In this document: positions 35,428 to 49,919 of the stretch, one piece after another
Layout: each line of letters starts with the position of its first letter
Position numbering within the stretch: position 1 is the first letter of the stretch
Origin: Ignelater luminosus
Lineage: Eukaryota > Arthropoda > Insecta > Coleoptera > Elateridae
Assembly (NCBI GenBank): GCA_011009095.1
Contig: VTPC01090436.1
Span: 1 to 64,000, forward strand
DNA length: 64,000 nt
Reading direction: 5' to 3'
Program-made: the position numbers and the translations under genes
Notes under the pieces: model-generated
What the model saw: only the letters and a program-made list of their open reading frames with translations
Database searches by the model: none
What the model was told of the DNA's origin: nothing

Positions 35428-38400
35428 GCTTAGTCCTCAGTCTATCCCACCATTCCCGATGTTCTCTCTGCAACGTACTACACTTTCCATAAGCGCCAGC
35501 GCCATAAATTTAAAATATGGTGTTGCCGAGATTTGGGATCAAAATTTAATTACAAAGAATTTTAAAGAAGAAACTTAATTGATGTTGATGAGTATGGTTG
35601 TAAGAATAGCAGTACTAATTAGATCTAACGGTAAAGGAACGATATTCAACTTAACTTTAAATTCATGAGGAATATAAAATGCCTTGCAATTTCCAAGGTC
35701 TTGAAAAGACATAAGTTGTACACGTTACATGTGTGTTACAAATAGTTTGATTATCTGAATTTCTTTTACTCCAAAATACTGGTGCTGAGGGTATATTAAG
35801 GAAAACCTTCCAACTAATCAACACTGATCTTGATTTTTGATTCTTAATCTTTTCTAAATAGTACTCATGAATATAAGATATAACGACATAAGGAAAGATA
35901 TTGTGGATTTTTTCCGAGATCCATGGGATCAAAGTGTAATTCAGATTCTTTTGTTTTTCTGATATTTTAGAAACAACATGTAATATCAAGGTGAACCTGT
36001 ATGCATGGTTGTTACTTGTATGCTTATACCTACTATTTTATTAATGTTTGGCTCTGATACTATTTTCAAGACTAGAACTGTATCCTGTATCCACTCAGCG
36101 AAAGCATTTCTAGGACCTCCCTGAGCTGACTGTCTGAAGCCAGGTCTATAATCTGGCTTTGTCGCGCCAAAGCGTTCCTCTTCTTTTAACTCTCTTTGGA
36201 GTAGACATCTCTCTAGATCTTTTCACCTTCTTTGTCTGAGAAGCAGTTAGGCTTCTCACTCCAAGAAAATAGATAGTTTTGGAGTGATGTAGGCAGCAGC
36301 AAAGGCATCTTGTATTTGGTTGAACTGTAAATGATATTTCAAAATACTGTAACAAACAGGAAGAGCATCTTGTATTTTGTACTAGTGAGTGCACCAAATA
36401 GAAAGAATTCCAGCTATTATGGCTATTATCACAGAACAGAATGTGCATGTGCACGTCTTCAATTCTTTGTTATTACATTTGATCTCTTTTCTGTTTATTT
36501 AGGATAAGTGGATTAAACTTAATATCTTATATTCATTTTAGTCATATCCAAGGTAGATACATAAATTTGTAAGGTACACTATGTCTTATTACAAAAGTGA
36601 ATAGACACATCGAAGAAGGCTCTGCTTGTACATGATTGTACGATGTGCATGCATGTGTATATGTATCATTGATTTCAATATGTGTATGTGTGTGACATAA
36701 AAGTTTAAATACTGCACCTTATAATTTTATGTGCCTTAGTTACATCATTTCATTAGTTTTTATCAAATTCTGAGTTAAAATGGTATATTAACTTCTTGTT
36801 GCTTTTTAGTCTATTCTTTGTTAGCGGTTCAAATAGTGTGATTTTAATTTAGAAAAAATAAATTCAATAAATCAGGTGTTGCCTTCACATTCAATAGACT
36901 ACGTAATCAGCCTTCACCTAGATTATCTATTAAGTCATTTAAAAGATGCTCTTCACTTTGATATAAACTTAACCTTTAAGCAATTTTTCTAATTTTTTTA
37001 AATTTTGTTATTTATGATTATGATCAAAAACAAAATTAAATTTTGTTTCTCTTAATACAATATAGACTTATTTTTGAGAAACACAGACCTGCCCATATGA
37101 TTAAACATAAATATTCTTTAAATATAATTACTTTTATTTTGGGCTTTGTATAAAAATAATGGAGTCTGCATACCTAATACTTTTTGCTTAAATTAATTTC
37201 TACTTTTCATCTCCTAGATGGTTGTAATGGCTGATTTGATACTTATTTTAATCATTATTACAGAACTGTACAAAAACCATTCGATTATTGTTCAAGCTTC
37301 TAATTGCTCTTCAAGTGTTTATAATTATTATTATGTTTCCCCAAAAAATATAGCTAAAAGATAATAAATTATAAAGTTTTTATTGATTTTTAAAGGTATT
37401 AACACATATTTATTTATCAAAAGGTCACTCTTCAGACACAACTAATTTGTTTACAAAAGGGGTGAATTAGTATATTATATGTATACTACGTCATACATTT
37501 ATTTTAAAATAAAATTCCATTTATGAAAGCCAGTTTTTACTAATTTAATAATATTATACAGTTATTTGCTATGAATGAGTATTTACACAGAGGTTTTCGT
37601 CTGCATTTCTAATATAAAATTCACGTTATACATTTATAACTTCATATTCTAAAATGCAATATGCAATTTTACTAAAACACTGAACGAGTGTACGGTTTAT
37701 AAGAGGATAATGGGATATTTAACAGAAATACATTTCACACATTATGTTTCTGTAATACACAATTGTTAACATAAAAAGAAGGCAATAATATCATTACAAC
37801 TAATTAACAAAGAATGAATTAACAATTTTTGTTTAGACTTTCCCATACTTTGAAATTCTTAAAATGTATTCAAGAACCATATTTATTTTGTTGCTAACAA
37901 TCTAATGCTTCCTAATTTAAATAATTTCCGCAATAGTTCAAATTACAAAATGGTGAATTAACAGTATTTTCAATTAAGATCTTTTTGAATGGGAAAGTGA
38001 AAAAGAAGAAAAATATGTTGGTACTACTACTAATGATTGATATAATCAATGTACCAGTGTAATCAGAAAAAATGACAAAAGTTGTTTACATCAACATAAA
38101 AAATTACCATGCACTTTTTAACAAATATATTATACCTATATTCTAGAAATTACAAAATTACAACAATTTTTACTAGAGATACATAGTATCAACTTATAAT
38201 GACAAAAAAATTACGTTCATTATATAAAAACCACAGTCCTTAAAAGTAAGAAGCAGTTACCTCTTCAATATGAAGTTTTACCCACGTGTCTTGGTTTTGT
38301 TTGCTTTATACTACCAAGTTACGTGACTCTTAGTATATATATATAGTATTTGCCAAGAAACAAATCCTCAAACATGTACTTATTCTTTCATAAGTAAACA

Positions 38401-39246
38401 GAAGATTCCATAATAATAAGAATAACATTGTCTAAAACCTAGATGCAACAGCACAACATAATGCAGATGGGCGAGATACACAGACAAAAACAAACAGATC
38501 ATTATTTTGGCTGTTGATACACAGTTTTACTTATTTCTACTTTATTACTTGATAAGGTTAATTAACCATGTAACTGGTATGTTAGAATTAAATGATCACA
38601 TGTCAATAAGTTTCTGAATTATTTTAAAAGAATGACGATTACAATTCATATTTCTTATTACTTACTTTGTATTATTAGTATTTATACTTACATCTAATAA
38701 TGTACAGTAAGAAAACCACAGGCTTTATTTGAAACTCAATTGCTATTTATCATAGTATATTAAGTTTCATATAAATGCCTGCGCATTTTCTCAATATTAA
38801 AAAGCCAAAACCATGAATAGTTTTTAAAAATTACAGCTCTTTTAATTACATCATGAAATAAAACTTTTAACAATTCTGTAAGAGTATATGAATTAAAAAT
38901 TTTAGAAAGTATGGTCAATTAACCTCACAAAAAACTATTCCCATGGCACATTACTAGTACAAGAGAAACACACTATCAATAAATAATAAAAACAAACAAC
39001 ACATTCACCCATCGTTAAAAAATTTAACAATAATAAAACTCAGCAGCTCTCACTAAAAACCTTTAAATAACCAAGTAATACCTTAAAAATGATACTTTAA
39101 ACCTTACAAAAGCAACAATTAGTAACAAAATGAGAAAGAAAAGAAAACAAACATCAAAATATAACTAGCTATACATAAAAGGTTACGTAACACTTACTTT
39201 TTGTCTATAGAAAACAGTCTACATTCACTTAATCATTAAAAATAAT
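35428..39246. other. Gene-poor intergenic stretch, right part probably Regnase 3' UTR
   Basis: No protein family is recognised. The part from about 36700 to 39246 is very AT-rich with no clear repeats and lies just downstream of the stop codon of the minus-strand Regnase gene, so a long 3' UTR is likely there. A minus-strand frame at 35663-35989 (108 codons) has no recognisable motif. Confidence 0.35.
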
Positions 39247-42200
39247 TTACTTAGCCGGAAACATGGCTAAAATTGCAGCACAAATTTTTTGTGGATTTGT
39301 CTCATCTGGATATAACTGCATTGCTTGAGTAACTTGTTCTTCTGGGAAAATTGCAGATAAATGATAATGTAACTTACGTCTGGCATCTTCTTGCACATTT
39401 TGTGCTATACCCGTTCCACTTTGTGCCCAATGAGGAGGATAAACATTTAGTTGAGGATCAGAACAGCTAGAGATACGCTGCATATGTCGATGTTGCGTAT
39501 GAGAACTGGGCGGCCAAGGTCTGTAGGAATCTGGTGCAGAAGCAATGCGAGTTACATGCTGATGCAACTCCCAGTTAGGATGATTTGGAGTTAAAAATGG
39601 AGTCTGTAATTGGGGTTGCGGTAATGGGGAACTTTGCTGTTGCAATGGTGGTACAAATCGCATACGAACCAGTCGTGGATCATTGTTTGGATTCAAAGTT
39701 AATTGTCTTTGCAACTTTTTGTGCAGATTTTCAGAAGTTTGAGGAGGTGATACATTTGAATATGAAGTCCCAACATTATCAACGCTTCTACTTTTCGATA
39801 CAACAGTATGCTGATTTTCTTTTGTAGGTGGGACATTCGAGCGAGTTCTACCCAATGGAGTTTTACGAATTTCTCCTCGAGCTTGCAAATGTCTCTGAGC
39901 GTGTTCTGATAATCGTTCAGTAACACTTTTATGTGGCAGTGGTCCCCGTTCTGGATGATGATATTTACATTTATTTCCGTAGGTGCACTTTTTAGCATAC
40001 GGGCAGGGAGGTGGCGGATCTCCTTTTTTAGGCTGACATCGTAAAAAGTTATCTAAAGTAGGTCCAGAACGACCTAATGGATCATCAGGTGGCATGAATC
40101 GATCATTAACAAACGAATACATCAAAATTCTTTCCTCCACTACCTTTCTAAATTCTGCACTCTCCTGAACCAAATCCCTGTAGTTATCATTACTCACTAC
40201 AATTCCATCCACTTCTGCTGCTAACTTAATTATGTATCGATCGTCGTAGCATACCATTCTCTTGCCACCAACTAAACGTGAAGGTGTGAATACTAAAAGG
40301 CGTTCTTTTTTCTAGTTCTGCTAATATGTCCTGATCTCTAATAGGATTATCTGGTCTTGGAGCTTCTTTACGCCATTTTGGAACAAAGACTGTTATATCT
40401 TTATGTCCTCTAGCTTTAAACCAATCCACACAGATCTTTATGCCACGACACGAAAACACCTCTTTGTTTCCATGGCTGAAATAATGTTAAGTTTTAAAAT
40501 AATGAAACCATACAATCTTGCTTACAATTAATGTTTGTGGAAAAGTAAAATTATGTTTAGTTTAGATTTATTATAAACAGAAATCTAGCTTATATTAAGT
40601 AATTGGTAACATTTAGAACGTTAGTAATAAATTATTTCCTATTAGTCAAATCTCAAGATAATTAGAGAGAGTATCTAAAATGTAAAAGCAGAGAAATTAA
40701 TTGTTATGAATCTGTTATTGTTATTAATGAGGATTGCAGAATCCACAACTTATAGAAAAGCTTATTAAACATACAGCAGTCTGTGAATTTTGTTGTGTCA
40801 ATCTAGCATTTACATTAATGAAGAAATGCTCTACAAGTTTCTATTAAAAAAAAATAAACATTCAGTTGTTCTATATGTCTTCTCTCATAAATGAAAAATA
40901 CAAAACACATGACTTACTTGATTTACTATAACTTTTTATCAATTTTATTTTATATTTCCCTTGTAAATCAAGCTAGCCATGGAGTGTCTTATATTCTTAA
41001 AAACAATATGAAAAATCCTATCAAATATGGCGGCCATAAGAAAAATGAACCTGATGATTTTGATAATCTGAGGTTATTACTGCCTTAAGAATATTTTATT
41101 GTATTTTTAGAATTCCCAATAATAAGGAAGCTAGAAGCGAAAAACCTAAACCCCTGTTAGCCTTTTTTTTGAGCATAAGTAGAAAAGAAACTAAGTTAGC
41201 TCAATTTTTTCTTTAAATTATTAATTAGCATAAAATCTAGCAAAAGTGCCAAATGTAAACCTATGCTCTATCTCTTATAATAAGCAAGATCTCCATGCTT
41301 AAGCTCAAATTTAAAACACCCTGTACATGGTTTTCATCTTATTTAAGAAAAATGATTCTGCGATAACTATCAGTGCTCGTGGACAAAATATGGATGTAAG
41401 GATACAGAATCAGTGTGTTGGTTATGCTATAGAATGGGGAAAAATAGCGCATTATCTCACTACTACCTTCTTCCTGAGGGTGTATAAAATACCATATTAA
41501 AAGTTATTTTTCAAAGTATGACTGAATTATTTAATAAGCAGTAACATAAAAAACACTTTTTAAACAAAAATATGGCAATGCTGTATAAATAAGTATACCA
41601 TTTATGTGACTGTTGCTATGAAACAGTTTCAATAGAAATAAATAAAAAACAAAGTTACATGAATTTTTTCTGCAATGTTGCACCATCTAACTCTAACAAT
41701 GTTTTAGTATTCTGTACAAGAAAAAATCTGTTTGAATATAAATAAAATATTTTGGTTGCAGCATAATTCACAAAATGTTTTTGAGCCTCAGAAATGCAAA
41801 TTATGCGACATTTTTCCCCATCCTGTATAAAATGAAGATTCTCATTTGTTCCTAATTATCATTTTTTGTTTGATTTCCAGAGGTTTCTTTGTTTGAAAGT
41901 AATAAAGCATTCATAACAATAATCATCATGGTATGTTATTCCTGAATAAAAAGTAAGACAGTAGTATGGAATCAGTTGTTACCTAGTTACCAAGTAATAG
42001 AATGTTTGCATTTTAAAAAGCATCGAGTGCTAAAGGAGTTGATTGTTCAAAAACAGATGATAACAACTTTTTTGAAATTCTAATAATGGTGTTAGTTCAC
42101 ATATTCCACAATAATTGTTTCTTATCAAGAAAAACTTTAATATGCAAATATTTAAAATTTTTTCAGAATTTTTATCTGGCACAATTTCCTTTAACTACCA

Positions 42201-45200
42201 TTGTATGAAACTTAATCAAGATTTGTTTCCATCACACTTATTTAACCTCTTCAGACCTGATTTACTTATAATTAATACTTAATTTCCTTAACTCTTATAT
42301 CTTGTGTATGTCTTTACTGTAAGGAATGATTTCTGTTGTACATTATAGTGGACAACGCTGTTTAATAATTCTAGTAACAACCTAACCGAACATTTATGTA
42401 CATTATTCTGTATGCCAGGGTCAAAGAGGTTAAGATTGGTTTACGTAACAATCCAACTTGTGATTGTAATAATGACACCTTTGGTGATTTAAATCATTTA
42501 ATATTTGGTTGTAATAAATTCAAAAATGAACAACAAGTTTTAATAAATATCAAGCTTTAAGGTTATACTGAATATTACCACTTTTTTTACATTCAAATAA
42601 ACTAGAAATTATTCTAACGGCCAATTTTTTAAAAATGTTAAAATTAAAATATAAGTACCAATTTTTCTACAACTCCACAAACCGAGAAAGACATTCTGAT
42701 AGCATCTTAGTGAAAACTTCTTCATTACTAAGTTATTAATGTTCCTAATTCTTATTAAAATTTCTTTGTTTTTAATTATCAAGACAAAATAGTTACAATT
42801 ATTTGTATTTTTATTCTATTTAATAGTTTGCCTATAATGTATTTCTTATTATTGTCAAATCTTCATTGTAAAATCTTTAAAAATATATTGCAGCACCGCA
42901 TTGTTGCTGCTATGAAATCATTTAGGAGAAACAGCAATTTGCCAACTAACAACTCTAGTGAAATATCAAGCAGTGTTGTCAACTCTAAAAACTTTTAATT
43001 GACCATATTTTAAAAACTATGGTTTTATGACAGAAATTCTGTTTAACTTTTTGATTCAGATTTTGATGTACGTAGATTCACGTGGTATATAGATTATGCA
43101 CCATCTTGAATACATCCTGTATGTATGCAAACTGTTGTTATTTATAAATTTAGACACATTGTTCATTCATTTATGTTATTCAGTTGAATACCACTGGTTT
43201 ATACTATTGTCATTTTTTAAAAACTGGATATACTGTAAAAAGTAAGATAAAGAAATAGGTATGTAACTATCTAATTCAAGGCTATGTAATAGTAATTGGA
43301 GTTGCAAGATTTAATATTCGACTCTGATGCCATTGTCAAATTATATGTAATCAAGTTACATCATGGCCTTTAGCTTTTTTAGGTAAACTTTTCATTCAAA
43401 TATCAAAAAAAAGCATGCCATTTAGTGACTCAATGCATAATGTCAGAGATTTACTTTTTGGTTATTTGCAGTCAAAGGGTAGAGTGGCAGTAAAAGTATT
43501 GTTTTTCAAATTCATAATAAGCTAAAGCAATGAATTTCCAATTTTGACAAAATTCTATTTTTACATTTAATCTATTTTTGATACCAAGAAACTTATTAGT
43601 TTCTGATATTTAGAACAGAGGCTTAAATCAGATATAAGCAGCTATCACTCTTTGAGAAAAAGACAAAAGTGTTTCCTAAGAGAAGCTACAAATGCATAGA
43701 TTAATGAACAACAAAGTCAAATTTGAGTTAACTATCCCAGTAATAGGCATAGTAAACAGTTTTTAGATAGACAAGACATTTACCTATGATAAACCATTTG
43801 CATCACATGAAACTGTGTCCTGGTCAACAGTGGAATATGCTCTATGTTGCTACAAAATACTACCTTGCCAAAAATCTAATTTAAACGAATGGACTATAGC
43901 TCTTACTTAACAAAGAACCTATATTGTCAGCTAGAAAACAGAGGAGTGCTTGAAAGGGGAATTAACAAAAACAGAAATTCTCATGGTAAATGATATGGAA
44001 GACTATTAGTCTGTGCCATCTAAACAGAGCCATGTTATTGTTATTTTTATGTTAAATAAAAAAAAAGGAGATTGTGTTCTTTAAAAACTTGTCTTGGTAA
44101 TCATCCACATAATATTTGTTCTAGAAATAATGATAACCATAGAATAAGTTGAACATTTACTGAAGTATCGTCTTAATACTTTCTTAAGATAAATTGATGC
44201 ATTATAGTGTTGATTCTTTCTCAATGATTTTGATTCCCTTATTTTACCAAAATTTTTTATAATTTTAGGCATCTTGTTTAGAAACGTGGGTTTCCGGCTA
44301 CAATACAGCACATGACATTCTGCATCTTAAAACCACCATAAGCACTGAACTTGTAAAGCAGAAATATTTTATCAAATCATATAAATAGTCATTGCCTACA
44401 TATCATTTGCAAACTGAAACATTCTTTTGTATGAGTTATGCCCATATGCAGGCACATATCCAATAGTGATTTGATATTGGTTCACTAATAGCACAACCAC
44501 AAGACTATAATCTATCATGCATACTAGATAGAATTTATTGATATGGCTATTGATGCAATTAGCATACAAGCATTAATGCTACAGCCATTTCTTTATTTTT
44601 TGCCTTTAATGCACTGGGAAATGAAAGAACAGAAACATTTCATTCATAAGCTAATAATGCAGTGATGCAATAAAGGTGAAGTTCTTCACTGACCATCACT
44701 CTATCCAAAACTAAATACAATAGATAAATTTAAGAGATGGTTATCAAGATAATTTTTAGGTAAAAGCACAAAGAATGATTAGAAGTACAATTACAATCAC
44801 TACAACTGTTATTTGTAAAAGAGAATAAAATGGCTATATTCAAGCATCAAGGACTGTATCTCAAGCCAGACAGAACATAGGGGGACTCTCTCTACTAATT
44901 TCTTTACAGCTCATGTCAAACTCTTCTTATAATGGACCCCACACAACCCTCATGAATTTTAGTCCTTGGTGAATAGTAAAGCTGTGATATGTTGTAGTTC
45001 TTAACTCACTGATTCACTGATTAAAAGTCTACACGACATGAAGCTTGAAAATGAATAGGTTTCTGCTACAGTCATTTGAAGTGTTTTTTGTTTTTTTTAC
45101 TGAATATCTTATCTCACGAACAGGTTGTTGTATCAAGACAAGACTGTTGATATCCTACATCTCAGAAACAGAATGTTGTATAGAAATGGGTTGTTAGTAG

Positions 45201-47371
45201 TGATGGAAGAGTGGTTTTCAAGTGATCCCTGCACCACCGATGGTTTTCTGTTCAAGAATAACTGATCAAAGAAAGTTAATGGATGGTAAATTCTGGCAGT
45301 GGGCCACCATAGGTGGTTCAATAGAGGACAAGGTTTCATTGTAGGCCACCAAAAAAAGAGGCAAAGTACAGCCTGTGTTCAAGTTTAGCTAACTTAAGAA
45401 AATTAATGAATGGTGAGACCAATGCCCTTCTCACTATTCATTTCCAAGTCAAACAAAAAATGAAAAAAGACAAGATGATTAGTGGTTACCAGATGGCTCG
45501 AAAGCCATTTTCCTGCCACTACCAATAATACAATCCCATCTTGATATGACAACCCATTTCTAAAATATAAGATATCTGGTAAAGACAGAAGACGATTGAT
45601 GGTATCTAGAAAGTTTGAAAGTCATTCCCCTGCCATTATAGTTGAATGCATTTTAACTAACTGCAGTGTCACAATTTGGAGACTTGAAAGAATCTTACCT
45701 AGGATATTAAATTTTATGACTGCTTTGTCCAAACAATACCACCGGCACACTCAGATAGTGCAATTCTGTTTCTGCACTGTAAAATTATTAACATAATAAA
45801 GCTAGACTTATTCATTTTGCTTTTATCCAGTAATATAGCTTTGTCTTTCTCTGTTTAATTAGCATCGTTATCAGTCTACATGTACAACATCATTGTATTT
45901 TTAAGAGAGATTGTTACATTTTTTGTGTCTTTACCGCTATATATTTCTGTACTGAAATCTTAGTGAAATTGCAGTTAGTTAAAATACATTCGGCTATACC
46001 AACAAACAAAATCTCATCTCAAAATGACAACCCATTCTCAAGCCATGGGATGAAAAAAAAATTCAAACTTTGTGCCCATAATAGAGACGTTTGATCAGTA
46101 GGATAAAAACTACATATAGATACTATAACATACTACAACTTCAACCAATTTCATCAAGGGCCAAACCCATAACGATTATGCAGGATCCTTGTAAACTACT
46201 ATTGAATACAAATTGTAGATAGAATTCAGTTTCTTTGTAAAAAAGTTGTGATAAAACTGTATTTTAATAAAATTTCTTTTTACCTCATAGCGACATTGCT
46301 TCCATCGATCACAATTTGACGTAAATGTTGTCCGCCAACTGCATCAGTTTGAAAATCGGCGGTAACATCTAGAGGTCCATCAGTAGGGCTACTATCACAA
46401 GATGAAGTACCACGCTGAGCACCCAATTTAATGAGCTCGGCCAAAAGTTCATTTTGGGCAGGTGATGGTCCCAGCTTTTGTAACGCAGCTTGGACAAATT
46501 TTTCGGTATAACCCAACTTTAATGCAAATTCCACTCTGAAATTCAAAGATTTGTTAATCCAATTTGGATAAACTGAAATGTAAATGTTCACACCTAGCCG
46601 TATATCCAGGGGAAGTATCCGGTGCAGATTGAACATATTCAGCGTATTCAGCAGCAAGAGTGTCGCTGGTTGTTCTAGAAACATCATGGTGTTTAACAGG
46701 TGGATCGGCTTCATAATCAGAATCATAACTAGAATCTTCTCCTGCCACTGTACCAGCGCACCCCTCGCGACATATATCATCTACATATTTCTGAAAATGC
46801 AAGAAACATCTTTCTTAAAATCAATAATAGCCTAATATACAAACTTATAATTTCTGAAGATTAATAAGAAATAGAATTGGTTGTCGTAAATACCTTACAT
46901 AAAAAATTAATTATCTTTATTCTTCTATCGCTTAGAATCAATAATAAAGTTAATATAATGAGTTTATTAATTTTTCCAAGAAGTTAGCTAACAAAAATTC
47001 CGTAGTTAATTATGTTTCTGACGACTACAGATGGGTATTTTTGAATGCGTTCTATTTACAATCTTAAATATTATTAAAGAATTAATAGCGCGGGAGATAT
47101 TTAAAAATTATCAACTGATAAAAAAAATTATCAAATCGCCGGTAATAAATTCGTCAGTTGTTTTAGTGCGAGAATTCGAAAAATACGAGATAAAAAATAA
47201 AAACAAATAAAAACATATGAAGACGTAAAAGATCAAAGAACAGCAAAAATCAGACCACTAATTTAATAGTAAACAACAAAAGCAGTATATAGAATCGAGT
47301 TTTGTTAATATTTTTGCGATAAAAATCCAAAAATAAAACAGCCAAAGTCTCACCTCTGTAGTAACGGTCAT
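39247..47371 (-). CDS. ZC3H12: Regnase/ZC3H12-like NYN-domain endoribonuclease with CCCH zinc finger
   Basis: Exons 47354-47371 (MTVTTE), 46594-46790, 46284-46535 and 39247-40475. Domains in order: a UBA-like helix bundle ([22 protein letters not shown]), the PIN/NYN nuclease opening with [10 protein letters not shown] and [10 protein letters not shown], then [39 protein letters not shown] and [12 protein letters not shown], then a C-x5-C-x5-C-x3-H zinc finger ([17 protein letters not shown]), a low-complexity Q/P linker, and a conserved C-terminal helical domain. Regnases cleave stem-loops in mRNA 3' UTRs and restrain immune and inflammatory transcripts. One extra A in the A6 run at 40306-40311 breaks the frame in the middle of the nuclease domain; without it the coding length is 1695 bp (564 residues) and the domain reads through cleanly. 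The intron 40476-46283 is 5.8 kb. Confidence 0.9.
40476..46283. other. Large intron of the Regnase-like gene
   Basis: No exon is recognised. Around 40975-41340 there is a repeat related to one in the LSm3 intron near 24350-24680 (both hold GGCCATAAGAAAA-like words and a nearby CCCTGTA). Around 45150-46050 the phrase GACAACCCAT recurs in diverged repeats on both strands. The rest is plain AT-rich DNA. Confidence 0.45.
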
Positions 47372-49700
47372 ATCTTATAATCATCACAACCGGATCTCCT
47401 TCTGCATGTTGCGTTAAAAACACTTAGCAGAACGTTAACTTCACATCCTGGTTCATTTTGACAACCTTATCTGCTACTTACAGCAATTCATTAACTTGTG
47501 CAACTTATTAACAGACAGACACTGGATGCGCGTCTCTAATTGTTATAAAATTTACTTTTTTCTCAAAACTATAGTATTAATTCAATTAATTATGTTAAAA
47601 CTTCACAGAAGTCTTTACGCACGAGATATTTAAAACGAATTAAAAGCTACTCGTCGGATTAAACAGGGAGCGGCGTAATTGTTTTTTGGCGGGTTGATTA
47701 TGTTACCACCGAACAATTCGAATTCTGATGAAGAGGTGCATGCGGCCCGGATCTACTTTGGGGCCGCACTCTCTGGGTGCATGTCTCGGTGAAACGACAT
47801 AGAAAAGAGAAAGCACGTCGAAATTCTAGAGGTGGAAGATGGTGAGGGTACCCAAACATTAATATTTCTTTAATGAACACGCACATGGTGCTTTTAAATT
47901 AATTCGGCAAATCAAAACATTTGTTCGTATAACTTTCTGAAATTTTTGAATAACACGCGATTTATCTTTTTGACGTCGGCATCCGAACATGGTTATAACG
48001 TGGAATTCCTTATGGAATACGCGAAGGTGGACAAATCACTTAATCCTTTCGAAATATGCACAACACCGACATAAACGTAGATAATTTATACAGTTATTTA
48101 CAACATTTTGTAAATGCATAATTTACAAGCAAACAAGGAGTAAATAAGAAGCTTCTTTGATGCCAGAAATCATTAATTCATAATATGTATACGGTTTTTT
48201 TCCAGATATTTTTATATTTTACCAACAATTATGTTTCAACACAGTTAAACCTGCATGTATCATTCTGTAAAGGTACCCAGCATCGATCTTTCTAAAAATA
48301 TGCCAAAAATACTCGTTTCAAATTCAAATGTTTCATGTGAGCTGAACAAAATCAAAGAAAAGACACTAGCGCTAGTATTCCTAGTGGGTCAGAGAGACGA
48401 CGGTTCACCGACCGGCCCGTTCCATACACGACCCGGATCTCTGCCTGACGTCACGAGGCCACCGCTAATAACCCCCAGAATATAATACGCATTCATATCG
48501 GTTTATGGTACTACACCTACATCTTTCATAGAAAGATATGAGTTTTAATCTTCTTATAAGGTGTAACAATAACGTAATGAATCCATAAAATTCCTAAAAT
48601 TTGAAACAGTTCTACTTTGTTTTGCAGTTTCTTCTTTTTTATCGTTAGTAGTATCAGAAAATAAACATAGGTATCGCAATTAGATACTTAAAATTGAATT
48701 AGATTCTTTTCTCATAAAGATTGTAAATATCAGTAATGGTAAAGGTCTAATCACAAATACTTTGATATAATGCTTCGACCTTGTTTATATAAAAAAAAGG
48801 ATCGATTTAGTAGGCTACGAAGGTTACATCCGATTATAATAGGTCAATTCCGGTTTCACGGGTCTTAACCTTCCGAATAATCTTTTAAGCAAAACTACTC
48901 GTCCGTTCCGTTGAATTATTTTATGAGTACATTCCAATTTTAATAAGATGAGTAAAGAGATTGGATGTATCAGACTGTGACAGGATACATCCGTTTTCGG
49001 AATATTTGTTGTGATTGCAGGACTTTTTAAAGTAGGAAGATGAGGAGTCCTACAGTTTCTTTCTTTTAGTTTTTAACAAAAATTGGCAATCGGACATAGA
49101 TGTATTTATAACAACTTTTAGTGACGTCAACAAATAGGAAATAATAATTATCATTGTCTAGTATATTATAAGCTGCTTGGACCAGGATGCGCCTTTTTAT
49201 AAATTTTGACCTTCAAAATAGCACCTTTCACTGTAAATATTTTTACTCATTCAATACAGTAACAAACCATATATTTACCACTCAGAATAGTACTGTAGTA
49301 ATGCAAATTAGCATGATTAAAAAAAGCTGCATTCAATTAAAAAAAATCCCCGGTTAAATTATTCTAGTAAACTGCTCTCATAAAATGTTTTAAATCCATT
49401 AATGTTATTATGGAGCATAGGTCAATAAGGGAAACATTTGTGATTAAAAATAGAGAAAAACTTTTTTAGAGATTACAACACATGTTATAAATTAAAACTC
49501 CGTAAGTACGAGAGTTCAAGATATTTTTGAATATGAGCATGATGTACAAAACCCGCGTATTTTTCAAAAGATGCTTTACGAAAAGTAAAAGTATTGTCCC
49601 CGATATCGTTCAGGTCAAATCCGTTTACGAAGTTACAGAATAATTTTCTACTATCTACGTCCCAGTTTTCCAAATGTAGGTAACAAATGATATATCTTAC
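47372..49700. other. Upstream region of Regnase, with two CpG-rich patches
   Basis: Two patches stand out from the AT-rich background: about 47640-47830 and about 48370-48480. Either could be promoter or enhancer DNA of the Regnase-like gene, which points away from them to the left. No coding region is recognised. Confidence 0.35.
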
Positions 49701-49919
49701 CTGTAACCTGCTTACGAAATCCGGGCTTGGTTTTCGGTCCGAGGCACCCGGAACGGCGTAGTTGACGTCGAAACTGGTTATCCCATCAGACGTACGGTCC
49801 TGTATGTTTTTCTCAGTTAAAAATGCGGAAAACAGCACTGTAATTCTGCTCAGATTTTCTTTGAGTAATGGTGTACATGCGGATTTTATAAACACTGTAC
49901 CCACACTCGGTGCAGACAT
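49701..49919 (-). CDS. Candidate alternative first coding exon of the Regnase-like gene
   Basis: An ATG at 49919 opens 73 codons ending exactly at a donor (CAG followed by GTAAGATA). The peptide (MSAPSVGTVFIKSACTPLLK, then SDRKPSPDFVSRLQ) has real-protein composition. The exon ends in phase 0, the phase needed to join the second Regnase exon at 46790 ([10 protein letters not shown]), giving a smooth [14 protein letters not shown] junction. I infer a longer N-terminal isoform. It could instead be the first exon of an unrelated gene whose next exon I could not find. Confidence 0.5.

Noticed and set aside
35663-35989. 108-codon minus-strand frame
   Set aside because: No motif, splice context or repeat link; not distinguishable from chance in AT-rich DNA.
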